Below are positions 34,663 to 45,840 of a DNA stretch of 64,000 nt, one piece after another; within the stretch, counting starts at the first letter, position 1, and each line of letters starts with the position of its first letter. The notes under the pieces were generated by a model, which saw only the letters and a program-made list of their open reading frames with translations, ran no database searches and had not been told where the DNA came from. Origin of the DNA: Nannocystis punicea (GTDB lineage Bacteria; Myxococcota_A; Polyangia; Nannocystales; Nannocystaceae); NCBI RefSeq assembly GCF_026965555.1, contig NZ_CP114040.1, positions 5,456,001-5,520,000 of the forward strand. The letters run 5' to 3'. Position numbers and translations under genes: made by a program.

Positions 34663-35913
34663 ATGAGCTTTCTCCGCGAGTACGCGGCGAGCGAGGCCGG
34701 GGCGCGCACGGCCGTGACGCTGCGGTGGCTGGCGGGGCGCCCGCGCGAGCTGTTCGTCGAGCTGCAGCGCGAGCAGCCGATCTTCTCGACGCCGAGCTTC
34801 GTGCTGCTGACCCGCTACGCCGAGGCGCTCGAGGTGCTGACGCGCGGCGATGTGTTCCTGGGACATGCCCTCGAGGCCAGGCGACAGCCGCTGTTCGGCG
34901 GGTTCTCGCTCGACGAGCGCGAGGGGCCGCGGGCGGCGGTCGAGGCGGCGCTGGTGCGGCTGTGCGTGCGCGGCGAGGATGCCGAGCGGGTGGCGACGAT
35001 CAGCCACGAGGCGGCCACCGCGGCGGTCTCGGCCGGGCGCAGAGCCGGCAGGTTCGACGTGGTGCGCGACCTGGCCCACGTGGTGGCGGGACGCGTGGCG
35101 GCCGAGTACCTCGGGGTCGGCGGGCCGGAGGAGAGCACTCTGGTGCGGTGGGTCGAGGCGATCGGCCGCGACATCGAGGACAACCCGACCGACGACAGCG
35201 AGATCCACGAGGAGGCCCGCGCGGCGGCGGCCGAGCTCGGCGGCTACACCGACACGATGGTGGCCTCGCGCCGGGCCCAGCGCTCGTCGGGGCGAATGGC
35301 CGGCGACGACGTGCTGGGGCGGCTGGTGGCGCTGCAGAACGTGGCGCACCTGCGGCTCGAGGAGCGTCGCCTCCGCGAGGTGCTGCTGGGGCTGCTGGTG
35401 GCGGGGATCGAGCCGATCGCGTGCTCGATCGGGCTGGCGCTCGGCGAGCTGATCGACCGCCCCGAGGCGCTGCGGATGGCTCGCGCGGCGGCGAAGGCCG
35501 GCGACGACGACGGGCTGTGGGCGGTGCTCCGCGAGGCGCTGCGGTTCTCGCCGCCGCGGCTGACGGTGTCGCGGATCTGCGGGGAGGACTATACCCTGGC
35601 CAAAGGGACAGCCAACGAGGTGGTCCTGCACGCGGGGGTGACGGTGGTGGTGGCGACGGCGGCCGCGGCGTTCGACCCGGAGCGCGTCGACGACCCGGAG
35701 CACTTTCGCCTGCACCGCCCCGATCACCACGACTTCCTGTTCGGCGAGGGGCCGCACGGGTGCCTGGCCCGCCAGGTGGCGATCGCGGCGGTCCGCGAGG
35801 GCTGCAAGGCGCTGCTCGGCCACGAATTCCGCCTGTCCGGGCCGCTGCGCCGCGACGGAGGGCGGCCGATCGCGTTCCCGGTCGCCCTGGGCCCGCTGCG
35901 CGCGGTCGGGTGA
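34663..35913 (+). CDS. cytochrome P450
   Basis: 416 residues from ATG 34663. Haem-binding loop FGEGPHGCLARQVA with Cys367, the ExxR pair Glu291/Arg294 (EALR), and an I-helix segment VAGIEPIACS (246-255). In this segment the usual acid-Thr pair reads Glu-Pro: the oxygen-activating threonine is replaced by proline at 251. That suggests unusual oxygen or peroxide chemistry, or an inactive enzyme. No redox partner is adjacent. Substrate unknown. In-frame single 14-bp repeat units occur near residues 65-72 and 312-318. Confidence 0.9.
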   Translation: MSFLREYAASEAGARTAVTLRWLAGRPRELFVELQREQPIFSTPSFVLLTRYAEALEVLTRGDVFLGHALEARRQPLFGGFSLDEREGPRAAVEAALVRLCVRGEDAERVATISHEAATAAVSAGRRAGRFDVVRDLAHVVAGRVAAEYLGVGGPEESTLVRWVEAIGRDIEDNPTDDSEIHEEARAAAAELGGYTDTMVASRRAQRSSGRMAGDDVLGRLVALQNVAHLRLEERRLREVLLGLLVAGIEPIACSIGLALGELIDRPEALRMARAAAKAGDDDGLWAVLREALRFSPPRLTVSRICGEDYTLAKGTANEVVLHAGVTVVVATAAAAFDPERVDDPEHFRLHRPDHHDFLFGEGPHGCLARQVAIAAVREGCKALLGHEFRLSGPLRRDGGRPIAFPVALGPLRAVG

Positions 35914-36437
35914 GACCGCCGCGGCAGGGGTTCGCAGGCAGGCCGCGGGGTGGGCTCCGAGGCGGGCGTTAGTGTCTGTCCTTTCGGACATGTTGGTTGG
36001 CGCGGCCGTGCTCGTGGGGCGGCGAGAGGATGTCCTTCGGGACATGTCGATCGCCGCGGTTGGTGGAGGGCGGCGGAGGATGTCCTTCGGGACAGGGGAT
36101 GCGGAGGGGCTCGCGGCCGGGTGACGGCGCGGTCAGGGGGTTGGAGCCGGCGTGGCGGGCTCCGCGACGCAGGGACCTCCGGGGGGTTCCGAGAACTCGA
36201 GTTCGGCGTCGCCGGCGAGCTGGTCTTTGGGACATGGGATCGCGGACCAGCGAGCTCGAGCATATGCGGCGCACCTAGCGCCCAACCCATGAAAGCGGTC
36301 CGAGCAGCCTGGCGCCGTGGCCGCGGCGAGCCCGGCGATGGGCTTTTCGGGGCTGTTTGGGCCGGTTTGGCGGCGGGGGGCGGCGAGCGAGGGTGGCGTG
36401 GAGGTGCGTGCCGCCGCGCTCGTGCCATGGAGAAGCC
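35914..36437. other. intergenic with 14-bp units
   Basis: 524 bp. A pair at 35973-35995, a triplet-like cluster around 36028-36050 and one at 36078-36100 (each GGATGTCCTTCGGGACA-type, near-identical copies about 50 bp apart). No gene supported; the promoter of the ferritin-like gene must lie near its 3' end. Confidence 0.65.
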
Positions 36438-37001
36438 ATGACGACAGGGCAGAGCAGTTTCTCCACCGACATCGCGACCATCCGCAAGCGAGCGCGCGAG
36501 CACCTCGAGCAAGGCGCGCTCACGCCGAACTACGGCGCCGACGTCGAGACGGCGATCCGCGTGCTCAACGAGGCGCTGGCGACCGAGATCGTGTGTGTGC
36601 TCCGCTACCGCTTCCACGCGGTCACCGCGACGGGGATCGCCAGCGAGTCCGTGAAGGCGGAGTTCGAGGAGCACGCGCAGGAGGAAGAGGCGCACATGCT
36701 GTGGATCGCCGAGCGCATCAACCAGCTCGGCGGCAAGCCCAACTTCAACCCCGACGGCCTGTCGAGCCGCTCGGCGTCGCAGTACGTCGAGGGCAAGAAC
36801 CTGGTCGACATGATCAAGGAAGACCTGGTCGCCGAGCGGATCGCCATCGAGACGTATCGCGAGATGATCCGCTACTTCGCCGAGCACGACCCGACCACGC
36901 GCATGCTCCTCGAAAAGATCCTCGCCCAGGAGGAGGAGCACGCCAACGACATGCACGACCTGCTGGTCGCGCACGAGGGCAAGCCGATGCTCGACCACTA
37001 G
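36438..37001 (+). CDS. ferritin-like diiron protein (bacterioferritin-type)
   Basis: 187 residues. ATG 36438 has GGAG 5 bp before it. A four-helix bundle with diiron ligands in the expected order: Glu in LNEALATEI, ExxH in EEHAQEEEAHM, Glu in LVAERIAIETY and ExxH in EEEHANDM. Such proteins oxidise and store iron or protect against peroxide. Length is slightly above bacterioferritin (about 158), owing to a longer N terminus. A haem-ligand methionine cannot be assigned. It stands alone between unrelated genes. Confidence 0.88.
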   Translation: MTTGQSSFSTDIATIRKRAREHLEQGALTPNYGADVETAIRVLNEALATEIVCVLRYRFHAVTATGIASESVKAEFEEHAQEEEAHMLWIAERINQLGGKPNFNPDGLSSRSASQYVEGKNLVDMIKEDLVAERIAIETYREMIRYFAEHDPTTRMLLEKILAQEEEHANDMHDLLVAHEGKPMLDH

Positions 37002-37097
37002 AGGGCGGCGCGAGCGGGCGGCGCCGCGTGCAGGCGGATGTCGTTCGGGACATGTTCGCCCGAGGCCCGGGCGAGGAGTCGCGCCGTCACGCGCAGC

Positions 37098-37262
37098 TCC
37101 CGACGACGCCGCGCAGGTAGCTGCGCTGGCGGCGATCGAGCGCGGCGGTGATCCGCGTCAGGGGCACTCCTCGGCGCGGTTGGCGGGCGACAGTAGGGGG
37201 TCCTCGTCGTCCTGCTCGATGGAGGTCGAGCCGCATGACGGGGCCGATGGGACTGGCAGCGG
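37098..37262 (-). pseudogene. decayed partial copy of the 37.3 kb gene
   Basis: 37098-37180 matches 37304-37386 closely (CGACGACGCCGCGCAGGTAG shared, then about 80 bp with few changes), which is the 3' end of the gene at 37293-37712; after a deletion the match resumes as GTCCTCGTCGTCC...CTCGATGG. Reading frame is lost. Best read as a degraded tandem duplicate. Confidence 0.75.
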
Positions 37263-37292
37263 CCAGGGCGGCTCGCGTCGCCGGTCATGCCG

Positions 37293-37712
37293 TCAGGCGT
37301 AGCTCTCGACGACGCCGCGCAGGTAGCTGCGCTTGCGGCGATCGAGGGCGGCGGTGACCATCGTCAGCGGGCACTCCTCGGCGCCGTCGGCGAGGCGGAT
37401 GATGGGCAGGCGGTAGTAGACGTTGTCCTCGTCGTCCAGCTCGATGGCCCAGGCGGCGTCGTCGAGGTTGAGCAGCATGACGAGGCCGATGTGACGGGCC
37501 GCGGCGTCGAGGATCTCGCGCTCGCCGATCTTCAAGATCTGGTTCGGGCGGCGGTACCTGGCCAGGAGGAAGGACTCCAGGGTGTCGAGGGACTCGAGGT
37601 CGGTGCCGAGCGGCTCGCCGATCAGGGCGTAGAGCTCGTCCCGGACCTCGACGTCGCCGGCCAGCCAGACCTGGAACGCCTCTCGCGAGTGCAGCAGCAG
37701 CGCTTCGTGCAT
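37293..37712 (-). CDS. hypothetical protein with truncated tandem copy
   Basis: 139 residues, soluble, no signal peptide. Unrecognised. Features: MHEALLLHSREAFQVWLAGD at the N terminus, a RPNQILKIGEREILDAAARHIG helix-rich middle and a strand-rich VYYRLPIIRL segment. The existence of a decayed partial copy just downstream, in which the same sequence can still be followed, shows that the segment was duplicated and one copy lost. No functional context from the neighbours. Confidence 0.7.
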   Translation of the reverse strand: MHEALLLHSREAFQVWLAGDVEVRDELYALIGEPLGTDLESLDTLESFLLARYRRPNQILKIGEREILDAAARHIGLVMLLNLDDAAWAIELDDEDNVYYRLPIIRLADGAEECPLTMVTAALDRRKRSYLRGVVESYA

Positions 37713-37875
37713 GGGCGGAGCTTAGTCGAGGGGGGCGCCGATTGTCTCGACGGCGGCGCGGCTCGCAGGAGCTACGAACGGCGAGGACAGGTGGCGACAG
37801 CGGCCCGTCGAGCGGGCTCCGAAGATGGCCTTCGGGACATGTCGGGAGAGGCGACGGGCCTGGGCGCGGCGAGGG

Positions 37876-38235
37876 TCAGGAGAGCCGCTCGTCGAGCCAG
37901 GCGAGCGCCTCGGACTCGGTGCCGCACAGGCGGAGGGTGTTGGGGCGGCCGCTGAGGCGGAGCATCAGGTTGATGGCCGCGCGGACGAGCGGGCTGCTGG
38001 TGACGGTGCAGGTCGGGCCGGCCTCGCCCATGGTCTGAAGGTGCTTGCGCGCCTCGGTGGTGTACTCGGTGCCGCGCGGGACCACCGACATCGAGGGTTT
38101 CATGTAGTAGGGGCCGTCCTTGCCGAAGCGCTGGACGAACTGCTCGGCCTCGGTGAGGCCGAACTCGCCGGCGACGGTCACGCGCACGTACGGGCGACCC
38201 CGGGGCGTCAGGAGCTCTTCGAAGGCGATGGACAT
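37876..38235 (-). CDS. small protein, STAS/SpoIIAA-like fold suspected
   Basis: 119 residues. The order VRVTVAGEFGLTEAEQFVQRF, CTVTSSPLVRAAINLMLRLSG, LRLCGTESEALAWLDERL suggests the alternating strand-helix build of STAS/SpoIIAA-like proteins, which often serve in partner-switching or lipid-binding regulation. No phosphorylatable Ser/Thr site can be assigned with confidence. A single 14-bp unit lies 3' (37830). Alone between unrelated genes. Confidence 0.65.
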   Translation of the reverse strand: MSIAFEELLTPRGRPYVRVTVAGEFGLTEAEQFVQRFGKDGPYYMKPSMSVVPRGTEYTTEARKHLQTMGEAGPTCTVTSSPLVRAAINLMLRLSGRPNTLRLCGTESEALAWLDERLS

Positions 38236-38711
38236 GGTCGTGGCTCCGCAGCGCGGCTGGGTGGATGGGAGGGAGCGACGCGTCGCCCCCAGTCCGCAAC
38301 TTTAAGAAAGGGCGCGGGGGAGGGTCAATCGCGTCGCCGGCGGGTGTTTGCCGGGCGAGGTCGGGGCGCAGGCGTCAACGTCGTACTCGCGAGTGCCGCG
38401 AAACCGCGTGTGTCGGCGCGGCGTGGCGGTGAGCGCTGGCGAACGCGGGGGCGCTGCGGGATCTCGCGCGGGTGCTTCCAGCGCGACCAGAGTGAGCGCG
38501 GAGCAGTGGGCCGCCGAGCGTGGAGCGGTGCATCCACGTGGGGGCTCAAGTGCGGACGGGCGAACGACGGCGAGGGCGAGTCTGGTCGTTGCCGCGTGGC
38601 AGCGGGGATCGAGCGCGGGCGGGCGAGACGAGAGTGCGCCTGGCTGGTCGATGAGACATGTCGACACGGACATGTGGAATGGAGCATGACCGTTCGGGCA
38701 TGTCCGAGAGG
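38236..38711. other. intergenic; 14-bp array 38655-38710
   Basis: 476 bp without a supported gene. Its end is a clean four-unit array at 38655 (GACATGTCGACACG), 38669, 38683 and 38697 (GGCATGTCCGAGAG), which stops 1 bp before the stop codon of the decarboxylase gene. Confidence 0.8.
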
Positions 38712-40019
38712 TCACCCGCCCCAGAAGGCGACGACGTCGGCGATGGTGTCGCGCGGGCGGAGGACGGTGACCGCGTCGCCGTCGAGGCCGAGGGCGGCGG
38801 GGATCGCCCGGCTGCAGTAGCGCGACCACATCGACAGGGTGTAGGCGCCGGTGTCGCGGATCAGGACGTGGTCGCCGGGGGCGAGGGCCGGCAACGGGAG
38901 GTCGCGGGCGAGCACGTCCCCGCCGAAGCACAGCGGGCCGGCGAGGGTGGTGGCGACGGGGTCGCCGGCGAGGGGCAGGCCGTCGCGGCCTATGGCGAGG
39001 AAGTCGTGGTGCCACTCGTGGGGGCGGTAGACGCGGCGCACGAACAGGTCGGCGCCGACGTGAAGGCCGGCGACGGGGCCGGGCTTGACGACCTCGACGC
39101 GCGAGACGACGAAGCCGCAGTCGGCGAGGATCGAGCGGCCGAACTCGGTGACGAGCTGGACGTCGCCGCGGAACAGGTCGGGGACGGCGGCGCGCAGGGC
39201 GGCGGCGTAGGCCGTGGGAGTGAGGCGTGGGGCGTCGTCGCGGTACTGGGCAGGCAGGCCGCCGCCGAGGTCGAACATGTCGAGCGGGACAGGTCGCACG
39301 GCGACCAGCTCGCGCCGCAGCTGCCACACGCGGGCGACGCCGTCGACGAGCTCGGGGATCGTGACGCCCTGCGAGCCGATGTGGACGTGCAGGCCGGTGA
39401 GGAAGCGGTGGCGGGCGAAGGCCTCGACGATGGCAGAGTGCTGCGACAGAGGGACGCCGAAGCGGCTGCCGCGGTGGCCCACGCTGGTGAGGGCGATGGC
39501 GGCCTCGGCGAGCTCGGGGTTGATCCGCAGGCCGATCCGGCTGGCGCAGGCCGGGGTGTGGAGGGCGGCGATCCGCTCGATCTCGGCGAAGTTGTCGGCG
39601 TTGATCCGCAGGCCCATGCGCAGGGCCTCGGCCAGCTCGGCCTCGGTCTTGACCGGGGAGTCGAAGACGATCCGGTCGGGGCTGCAACCTGCTCGAAGGG
39701 CCAGGTGGACCTCCTCGATGGAGGCGGCCTCGAGACCGGCGCCCGCGGCCACCGCGACGCGCAGGACGCCGACCAGCGGGTTGGCCTTGATCGCCACGGT
39801 GTGCAAGGCGCGGGGTCCCGCGAACGCAGCGGCGACGTCGGCGAGCTTGGCGCGGAGGCGGTCGAGGTCGTGGACGAGCACCGCCGGCTCGTCGGCGTGA
39901 CCGGCCGCGCGTACGCGGCGGAAGGCCTCTGCGAGCTGTTCGGGCGCAGGACGGGCGTCGACGGCGATCGGCACGATCGAGAGCGTCGCCCATGTCGCGC
40001 GCGCGCGCCAGAGCGCCAC
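38712..40019 (-). CDS. PLP-dependent group IV decarboxylase (DAP/ornithine-type)
   Basis: 435 residues, alanine-racemase-like barrel. The PLP lysine is in HTVAIKANP (about residue 78). Other family marks: HVHIGSQG, FDLGGGLPAQ, TEFGRSI and the active-site cysteine in GPLCFGGDVLARD, as in diaminopimelate decarboxylase (CESGD form). The substrate could be diaminopimelate, carboxynorspermidine, or a specialised amino acid; sequence alone does not decide. The start is uncertain: the conserved part begins near residue 16. No lysine-pathway neighbour; the gene precedes hpnE on the same strand by about 110 bp. Confidence 0.85.
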   Translation of the reverse strand: MALWRARATWATLSIVPIAVDARPAPEQLAEAFRRVRAAGHADEPAVLVHDLDRLRAKLADVAAAFAGPRALHTVAIKANPLVGVLRVAVAAGAGLEAASIEEVHLALRAGCSPDRIVFDSPVKTEAELAEALRMGLRINADNFAEIERIAALHTPACASRIGLRINPELAEAAIALTSVGHRGSRFGVPLSQHSAIVEAFARHRFLTGLHVHIGSQGVTIPELVDGVARVWQLRRELVAVRPVPLDMFDLGGGLPAQYRDDAPRLTPTAYAAALRAAVPDLFRGDVQLVTEFGRSILADCGFVVSRVEVVKPGPVAGLHVGADLFVRRVYRPHEWHHDFLAIGRDGLPLAGDPVATTLAGPLCFGGDVLARDLPLPALAPGDHVLIRDTGAYTLSMWSRYCSRAIPAALGLDGDAVTVLRPRDTIADVVAFWGG

Positions 40020-40132
40020 ACCCCTCGCATGGCGGCGCGCTGCCTGCGGCGACGGCCGCTGCGCGGGTCGGCCACGGCGGCGTGAGGCGTTGCGAGGAGC
40101 CGAGGTCTGGAGCGCGTGCGGCCGGCGCCGCG

Positions 40133-41485
40133 TCAGTTGCGTTCGCTGGTGAGGATCGCCTTGGCGGCGTCGTGGCCGCTCTGGACGGCGGACTCGATGG
40201 TGGCGGGCAGGCCGGTGCGGACCCAGTCGCCGGCCATGTAGAGGCCGCGCACGGGGCCGGTGACCTCGGGGCGGCAGTGGTAGGTGCCGGCGGCGTGGGA
40301 GATGGTGGCGCGCTTCTCCTTGATGACCTTGAAGCGCTTGATCTTGGGGCCCTGGGGGCCGGCGGCCGGGAAGTAGCGCTGGAGCTCGGACTGCAGCAGC
40401 GCCTGCAGGGTCTCCGGCGGGTCGTCGACGCAGGCCCGGGCGGCGCTGATCGTGCAGTTCATCATGACCTCGCTGCCGACCTCGCCCTCGATCTGCGAGC
40501 GGTTGAACATCCAGTGCAGCGGGCCGGCGACCAGGCCGACGAACGGGTCCTCAAACGGGGCGCGGTCGACCGAGAACCACAGGTTGACGATCGGCGACGG
40601 GCGCAGGCGGGCGATGTCCTGATAGACAGGGTGGTTGGGCAATGTCCCCGGGAGCATGTCCAGAAAGGCTTGCGGGGGGACGGTCGAGACGACGACGTCG
40701 GCGGCGAGGGTGTCGCCCGACTTGAGGGTGACGCCGGTGACGCGCGAGTTCACGACCTCGAGCGCGCGCACCGGCTCGCCGAGGCGCAGCTCGCAGCCGC
40801 GGGCGCGCAGGTAGGCCAGCGACTGCTCGACGTAGAGGCGCGACAGCGGGACCTTGGGCACGCCGAGGCGCGAGGCGTCGCGGCTGGTGAGGAAGGCGCG
40901 GTCGAGCACGGCGGTGAACATCGCCGCCGACGAGACCAGGGGGTCGTCGTTGAGGGTGCCCCAGATCAGCGGGTCCCAGAAGGCGTTGCGCAGGGTCGCG
41001 GTCTGGCCCAGGCGGCGCAGCCAGCTGTCGCAGGTCTCGTTGTCGTCGGGGCGCTGGACCTCGCCGCGCAGCATGAGGCCGGCGCGCAGGGCCGCGGCCT
41101 TGTCGAGCACGCCGAGCCCGCGCATGGTCAAAAGGCCGGTGGCGAGGTGCAGCGGCGCCGGCAGGGCCGGGCACTGCAGGTGCAGCCGCTTGCCGCCCGG
41201 CTTCACCATCGTCACCTCGAGGTTCTTCTGGAAGTAGACGCCGTCGGTGCTGTCGATCGCGCGCAGGAACGCCAGGGTCTCGCGGTAGCAGCCCATCATC
41301 AGGTGCTGGCCGTTGTCGACCTCGCGGTCCAGGGTGGCGTCGTGGAACGAGCGGGCCCGGCCTCCGCCGGCGCGGGTGGCCTCGATCAGGGTGACGACCC
41401 GGCCGGCCTCGGCCAGGCGCACTGCGGCGGACAGGCCGGCGAGGCCGCCGCCGATCACGATGACGCTGCGGGTGCTTTCGGACAT
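40133..41485 (-). CDS. hpnE: squalene-associated FAD-dependent desaturase HpnE
   Basis: Converts hydroxysqualene to squalene in the three-step bacterial route. 450 residues. Dinucleotide fold VIVIGGGLAGLSAAVRLAEAG at the start, ARSFHDATLDREVDNGQHLMMGCYRETL, and the C-terminal LYMAGDWVRTGLPATIESAVQSG, all HpnE-typical. Third gene of hpnC-hpnD-hpnE. Its ATG (41485-41483) is the CATG of a 14-bp repeat unit and the 75 bp separating it from the hpnD stop is array, with no Shine-Dalgarno seen. Confidence 0.93.
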   Translation of the reverse strand: MSESTRSVIVIGGGLAGLSAAVRLAEAGRVVTLIEATRAGGGRARSFHDATLDREVDNGQHLMMGCYRETLAFLRAIDSTDGVYFQKNLEVTMVKPGGKRLHLQCPALPAPLHLATGLLTMRGLGVLDKAAALRAGLMLRGEVQRPDDNETCDSWLRRLGQTATLRNAFWDPLIWGTLNDDPLVSSAAMFTAVLDRAFLTSRDASRLGVPKVPLSRLYVEQSLAYLRARGCELRLGEPVRALEVVNSRVTGVTLKSGDTLAADVVVSTVPPQAFLDMLPGTLPNHPVYQDIARLRPSPIVNLWFSVDRAPFEDPFVGLVAGPLHWMFNRSQIEGEVGSEVMMNCTISAARACVDDPPETLQALLQSELQRYFPAAGPQGPKIKRFKVIKEKRATISHAAGTYHCRPEVTGPVRGLYMAGDWVRTGLPATIESAVQSGHDAAKAILTSERN

Positions 41486-41578
41486 GACGGAAAGGACATT
41501 CTCGAGAGGACAGGGCCAAAGCGACAGGTCCGGGGGGACATGGCCCCCGGGACAGGACGCTCAGGACAGGACGCTGGC
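41467..41578. repeat. 14-bp tandem array, 8 units, across hpnE start and hpnD end
   Basis: Units at 41467, 41481 (GACATGACGGAAAG), 41495, 41509, 41523, 41537, 41551 and 41565 (GACAGGACGCTGGC). It covers the first hpnE codons, the entire hpnD-hpnE gap and the last codons of hpnD. Confidence 0.9.
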
Positions 41579-42478
41579 CCCGGCGCGGGCCAGCGCGAGG
41601 AAGGCGACGCGGAGCTTGTCGCGGCGGCGCAGCGAGGCGCGGCGGGTGAACACGTTGTAGTTGCGGGCCCGGATCTCCTGCAAGATCTCGTAGTAGGTGC
41701 GGCCCATGATCTCGGCCGGCAGGAGGCGGCGCTGCTGGATCTCCGGCAGCAGCGCCCAGGCGGCGTGGTACTCGCGCTCCGCCGCGGCGGCGAAGTCGGC
41801 CGCGGCGCCGACGAACCGGCCGTCGTAGCGGTAGTTGAAGACGTCGTCGGGCGTGAGGCCGTGGCGCGCCAGCAGCTCGAGCGGGAGGTAGATCCGGCCG
41901 CGCGCGGCGTCCTCGGCGACGTCGCGGAGGATGTTGGTGTACTGCAGCGCGAGGCCGAGGTGCTCGGCGTAGCGGCGGGCCGGCTCGCGCTGGTCCTTGA
42001 AGAGCGCCAGGCACAGGAAGCCGACGCACGAGGCGACGCGGTAGCAGTAGAGCCGCAGCTGCTCCATGTCGTCGTAGGTGTTGCGGTCGAGGTCCATGGC
42101 GACGCCGGCGATGATCTCGTCGAAGGCGTCGCGCGGGTAGTGAAAGTGCTTGTTGCTCTCGGCCAGCTGGCGCCCGAGCTCGGTGTGCGGCGGGTCGTCG
42201 TCGACGTAGGCGTCGCCGTAGATCCGCGCGACCTCGGCGCTCCAGCCGGCCAGGGCGCGGCGGGCCGCCTCCTCGCCGGCGGGCCCGGGCTCGCGCTCGT
42301 CGACGATGTCGTCGACGACGCGGCAGAACTCGTAGACCTGCTGCAGGCCCTCGCGCTGCTCGGGGCCCAGGAACAAGAACGCGAACTTGAAGTTCGAGTT
42401 GGAGCGCTGCACCAGCCGCCGCCACAGGGCGACGGCGCCGCTCGGGATCGTGCGCGCGAGTTCCATGAGCTGGGCCAT
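41561..42478 (-). CDS. hpnD: presqualene diphosphate synthase HpnD
   Basis: Joins two farnesyl diphosphates to presqualene diphosphate. 305 residues. Aspartate-rich motif RVVDDIVDE (about 53-61), second motif YTNILRDVAEDAARGRIYLP (about 179-198). The complete motif pair suits the first-half reaction enzyme. It lies 7 bp downstream of hpnC, so the two are co-transcribed. Its final codons are in the 14-bp array that leads into hpnE. Confidence 0.93.
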   Translation of the reverse strand: MAQLMELARTIPSGAVALWRRLVQRSNSNFKFAFLFLGPEQREGLQQVYEFCRVVDDIVDEREPGPAGEEAARRALAGWSAEVARIYGDAYVDDDPPHTELGRQLAESNKHFHYPRDAFDEIIAGVAMDLDRNTYDDMEQLRLYCYRVASCVGFLCLALFKDQREPARRYAEHLGLALQYTNILRDVAEDAARGRIYLPLELLARHGLTPDDVFNYRYDGRFVGAAADFAAAAEREYHAAWALLPEIQQRRLLPAEIMGRTYYEILQEIRARNYNVFTRRASLRRRDKLRVAFLALARAGASVLS

Positions 42479-42485
42479 CGTGCAG

Positions 42486-43460
42486 CTACACCTCGCCGCG
42501 GAGGAAGCGGCGGCCGAACGAGAAGATCGAGCGCGCGGCGATGCCGAGCATGTCTTGCTTCTCGAGGGTGGGGCGGAAGCCGAGCACCTCGTAGTCGAGG
42601 TCCTCGATGCGCTGGAGGATGGCCATGCCGCCGCGCCAGGTCGCCTCGAGCTCCATCGACAGGCCGGGCTCGACGCGGCGGACCAGCGGGTAGCCGCGGA
42701 GGAACATGCTGCGGCAGCGCGAGACCGAGAACGCCATCAGCTCCTTGAAGGCGCGGGTGTGGCGGGCGGCGAGCAGGTCTTCGCGGGTGACGTTGAAGTG
42801 GACGAGGTCCTCCTCGGGCAGGTAGCAGCGGCCGCGCGGGGTGTCGACGCTCAGATCCTGGAGGAAGTTGGCGATCTGCAGGGCGGCGCAGATCTCGTCG
42901 CTGAAGCGGTGCAGCTCGGGCTCGTGGTGGCCGTGGACGTAGAGCACCAGCTGGCCGACCGGGTGGGCCGAGTGCTTGCAGTAGTGGCGCAGCTCGGCAA
43001 ACATGCCGTAGCGCTTCTGCGTGAGGTCCATGCGGAAGGCGGTCAGCAGCGCCTTGAACGGGCCGATCGGGATGTTGTGGCGGCGCACCGTGTCGCGCAG
43101 GGCCAGGAACACCGGGTGCTGGATCTCCTTGTGGTAGGCGGCGACCAGCAGCTGCTCCCAGCGATCGAGGGCGTCGACGCGGCGGCTCTCGAACCGCGGC
43201 TCGTCGGCGAAGTCGTCGGCGGTGCGGGCGAAGGCGTAGATCGCCATGATGTTCGGCCGCAGGTGCGCCGGCAGGAAGCGCGAGGCGACCGGGAAGTTCT
43301 CGTAGTGCGTGGTGGCCATGCGCTCGCAGTAGCGATAGGCCGTCTCGAGGGTCCACGGGCCGGGAGGGGCCCCGTCGGGCGAGCTGACGCGCTGACCCTC
43401 GAGGTCGCCCTCGGGAGGCGGAGGGACGCAGAAGAGGCGGGGTTCCGTGGCGCTGACCAT
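42486..43460 (-). CDS. hpnC: hydroxysqualene synthase HpnC
   Basis: Converts presqualene diphosphate to hydroxysqualene. 324 residues. Shows the YENFPVASRFLPAHLRP start of HpnC, ARTADDFADE (first aspartate motif) and IANFLQDLSVDTPRGRCYLP (second). An N-terminal extension of about 45 residues is Pro-rich. First gene of hpnC-hpnD-hpnE; 121 bp separate it from the mevalonate operon upstream on the same strand, so read-through is possible. Confidence 0.93.
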   Translation of the reverse strand: MVSATEPRLFCVPPPPEGDLEGQRVSSPDGAPPGPWTLETAYRYCERMATTHYENFPVASRFLPAHLRPNIMAIYAFARTADDFADEPRFESRRVDALDRWEQLLVAAYHKEIQHPVFLALRDTVRRHNIPIGPFKALLTAFRMDLTQKRYGMFAELRHYCKHSAHPVGQLVLYVHGHHEPELHRFSDEICAALQIANFLQDLSVDTPRGRCYLPEEDLVHFNVTREDLLAARHTRAFKELMAFSVSRCRSMFLRGYPLVRRVEPGLSMELEATWRGGMAILQRIEDLDYEVLGFRPTLEKQDMLGIAARSIFSFGRRFLRGEV

Positions 43461-43581
43461 GACGGGGTTCTCCGAGGAGTGACAGGCGAGGCGAGGTCGT
43501 GCGGGGCTTCGGCGATCGTGCTGGTGCAGGACGCGGTGTGTCGTTGCGAGCCGCCGCGAGGTTCTCAGGGTGAGCGGAAGT

Positions 43582-45836
<2,255 letters not shown>

Positions 45837-45840
<4 letters not shown>

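Noticed and set aside
36998..37288. Protein-coding gene on the - strand next to the ferritin-like gene
   Set aside because: Arg/Pro-rich translation with no support; the DNA is explained by a decayed duplicate of the 37.3 kb gene.
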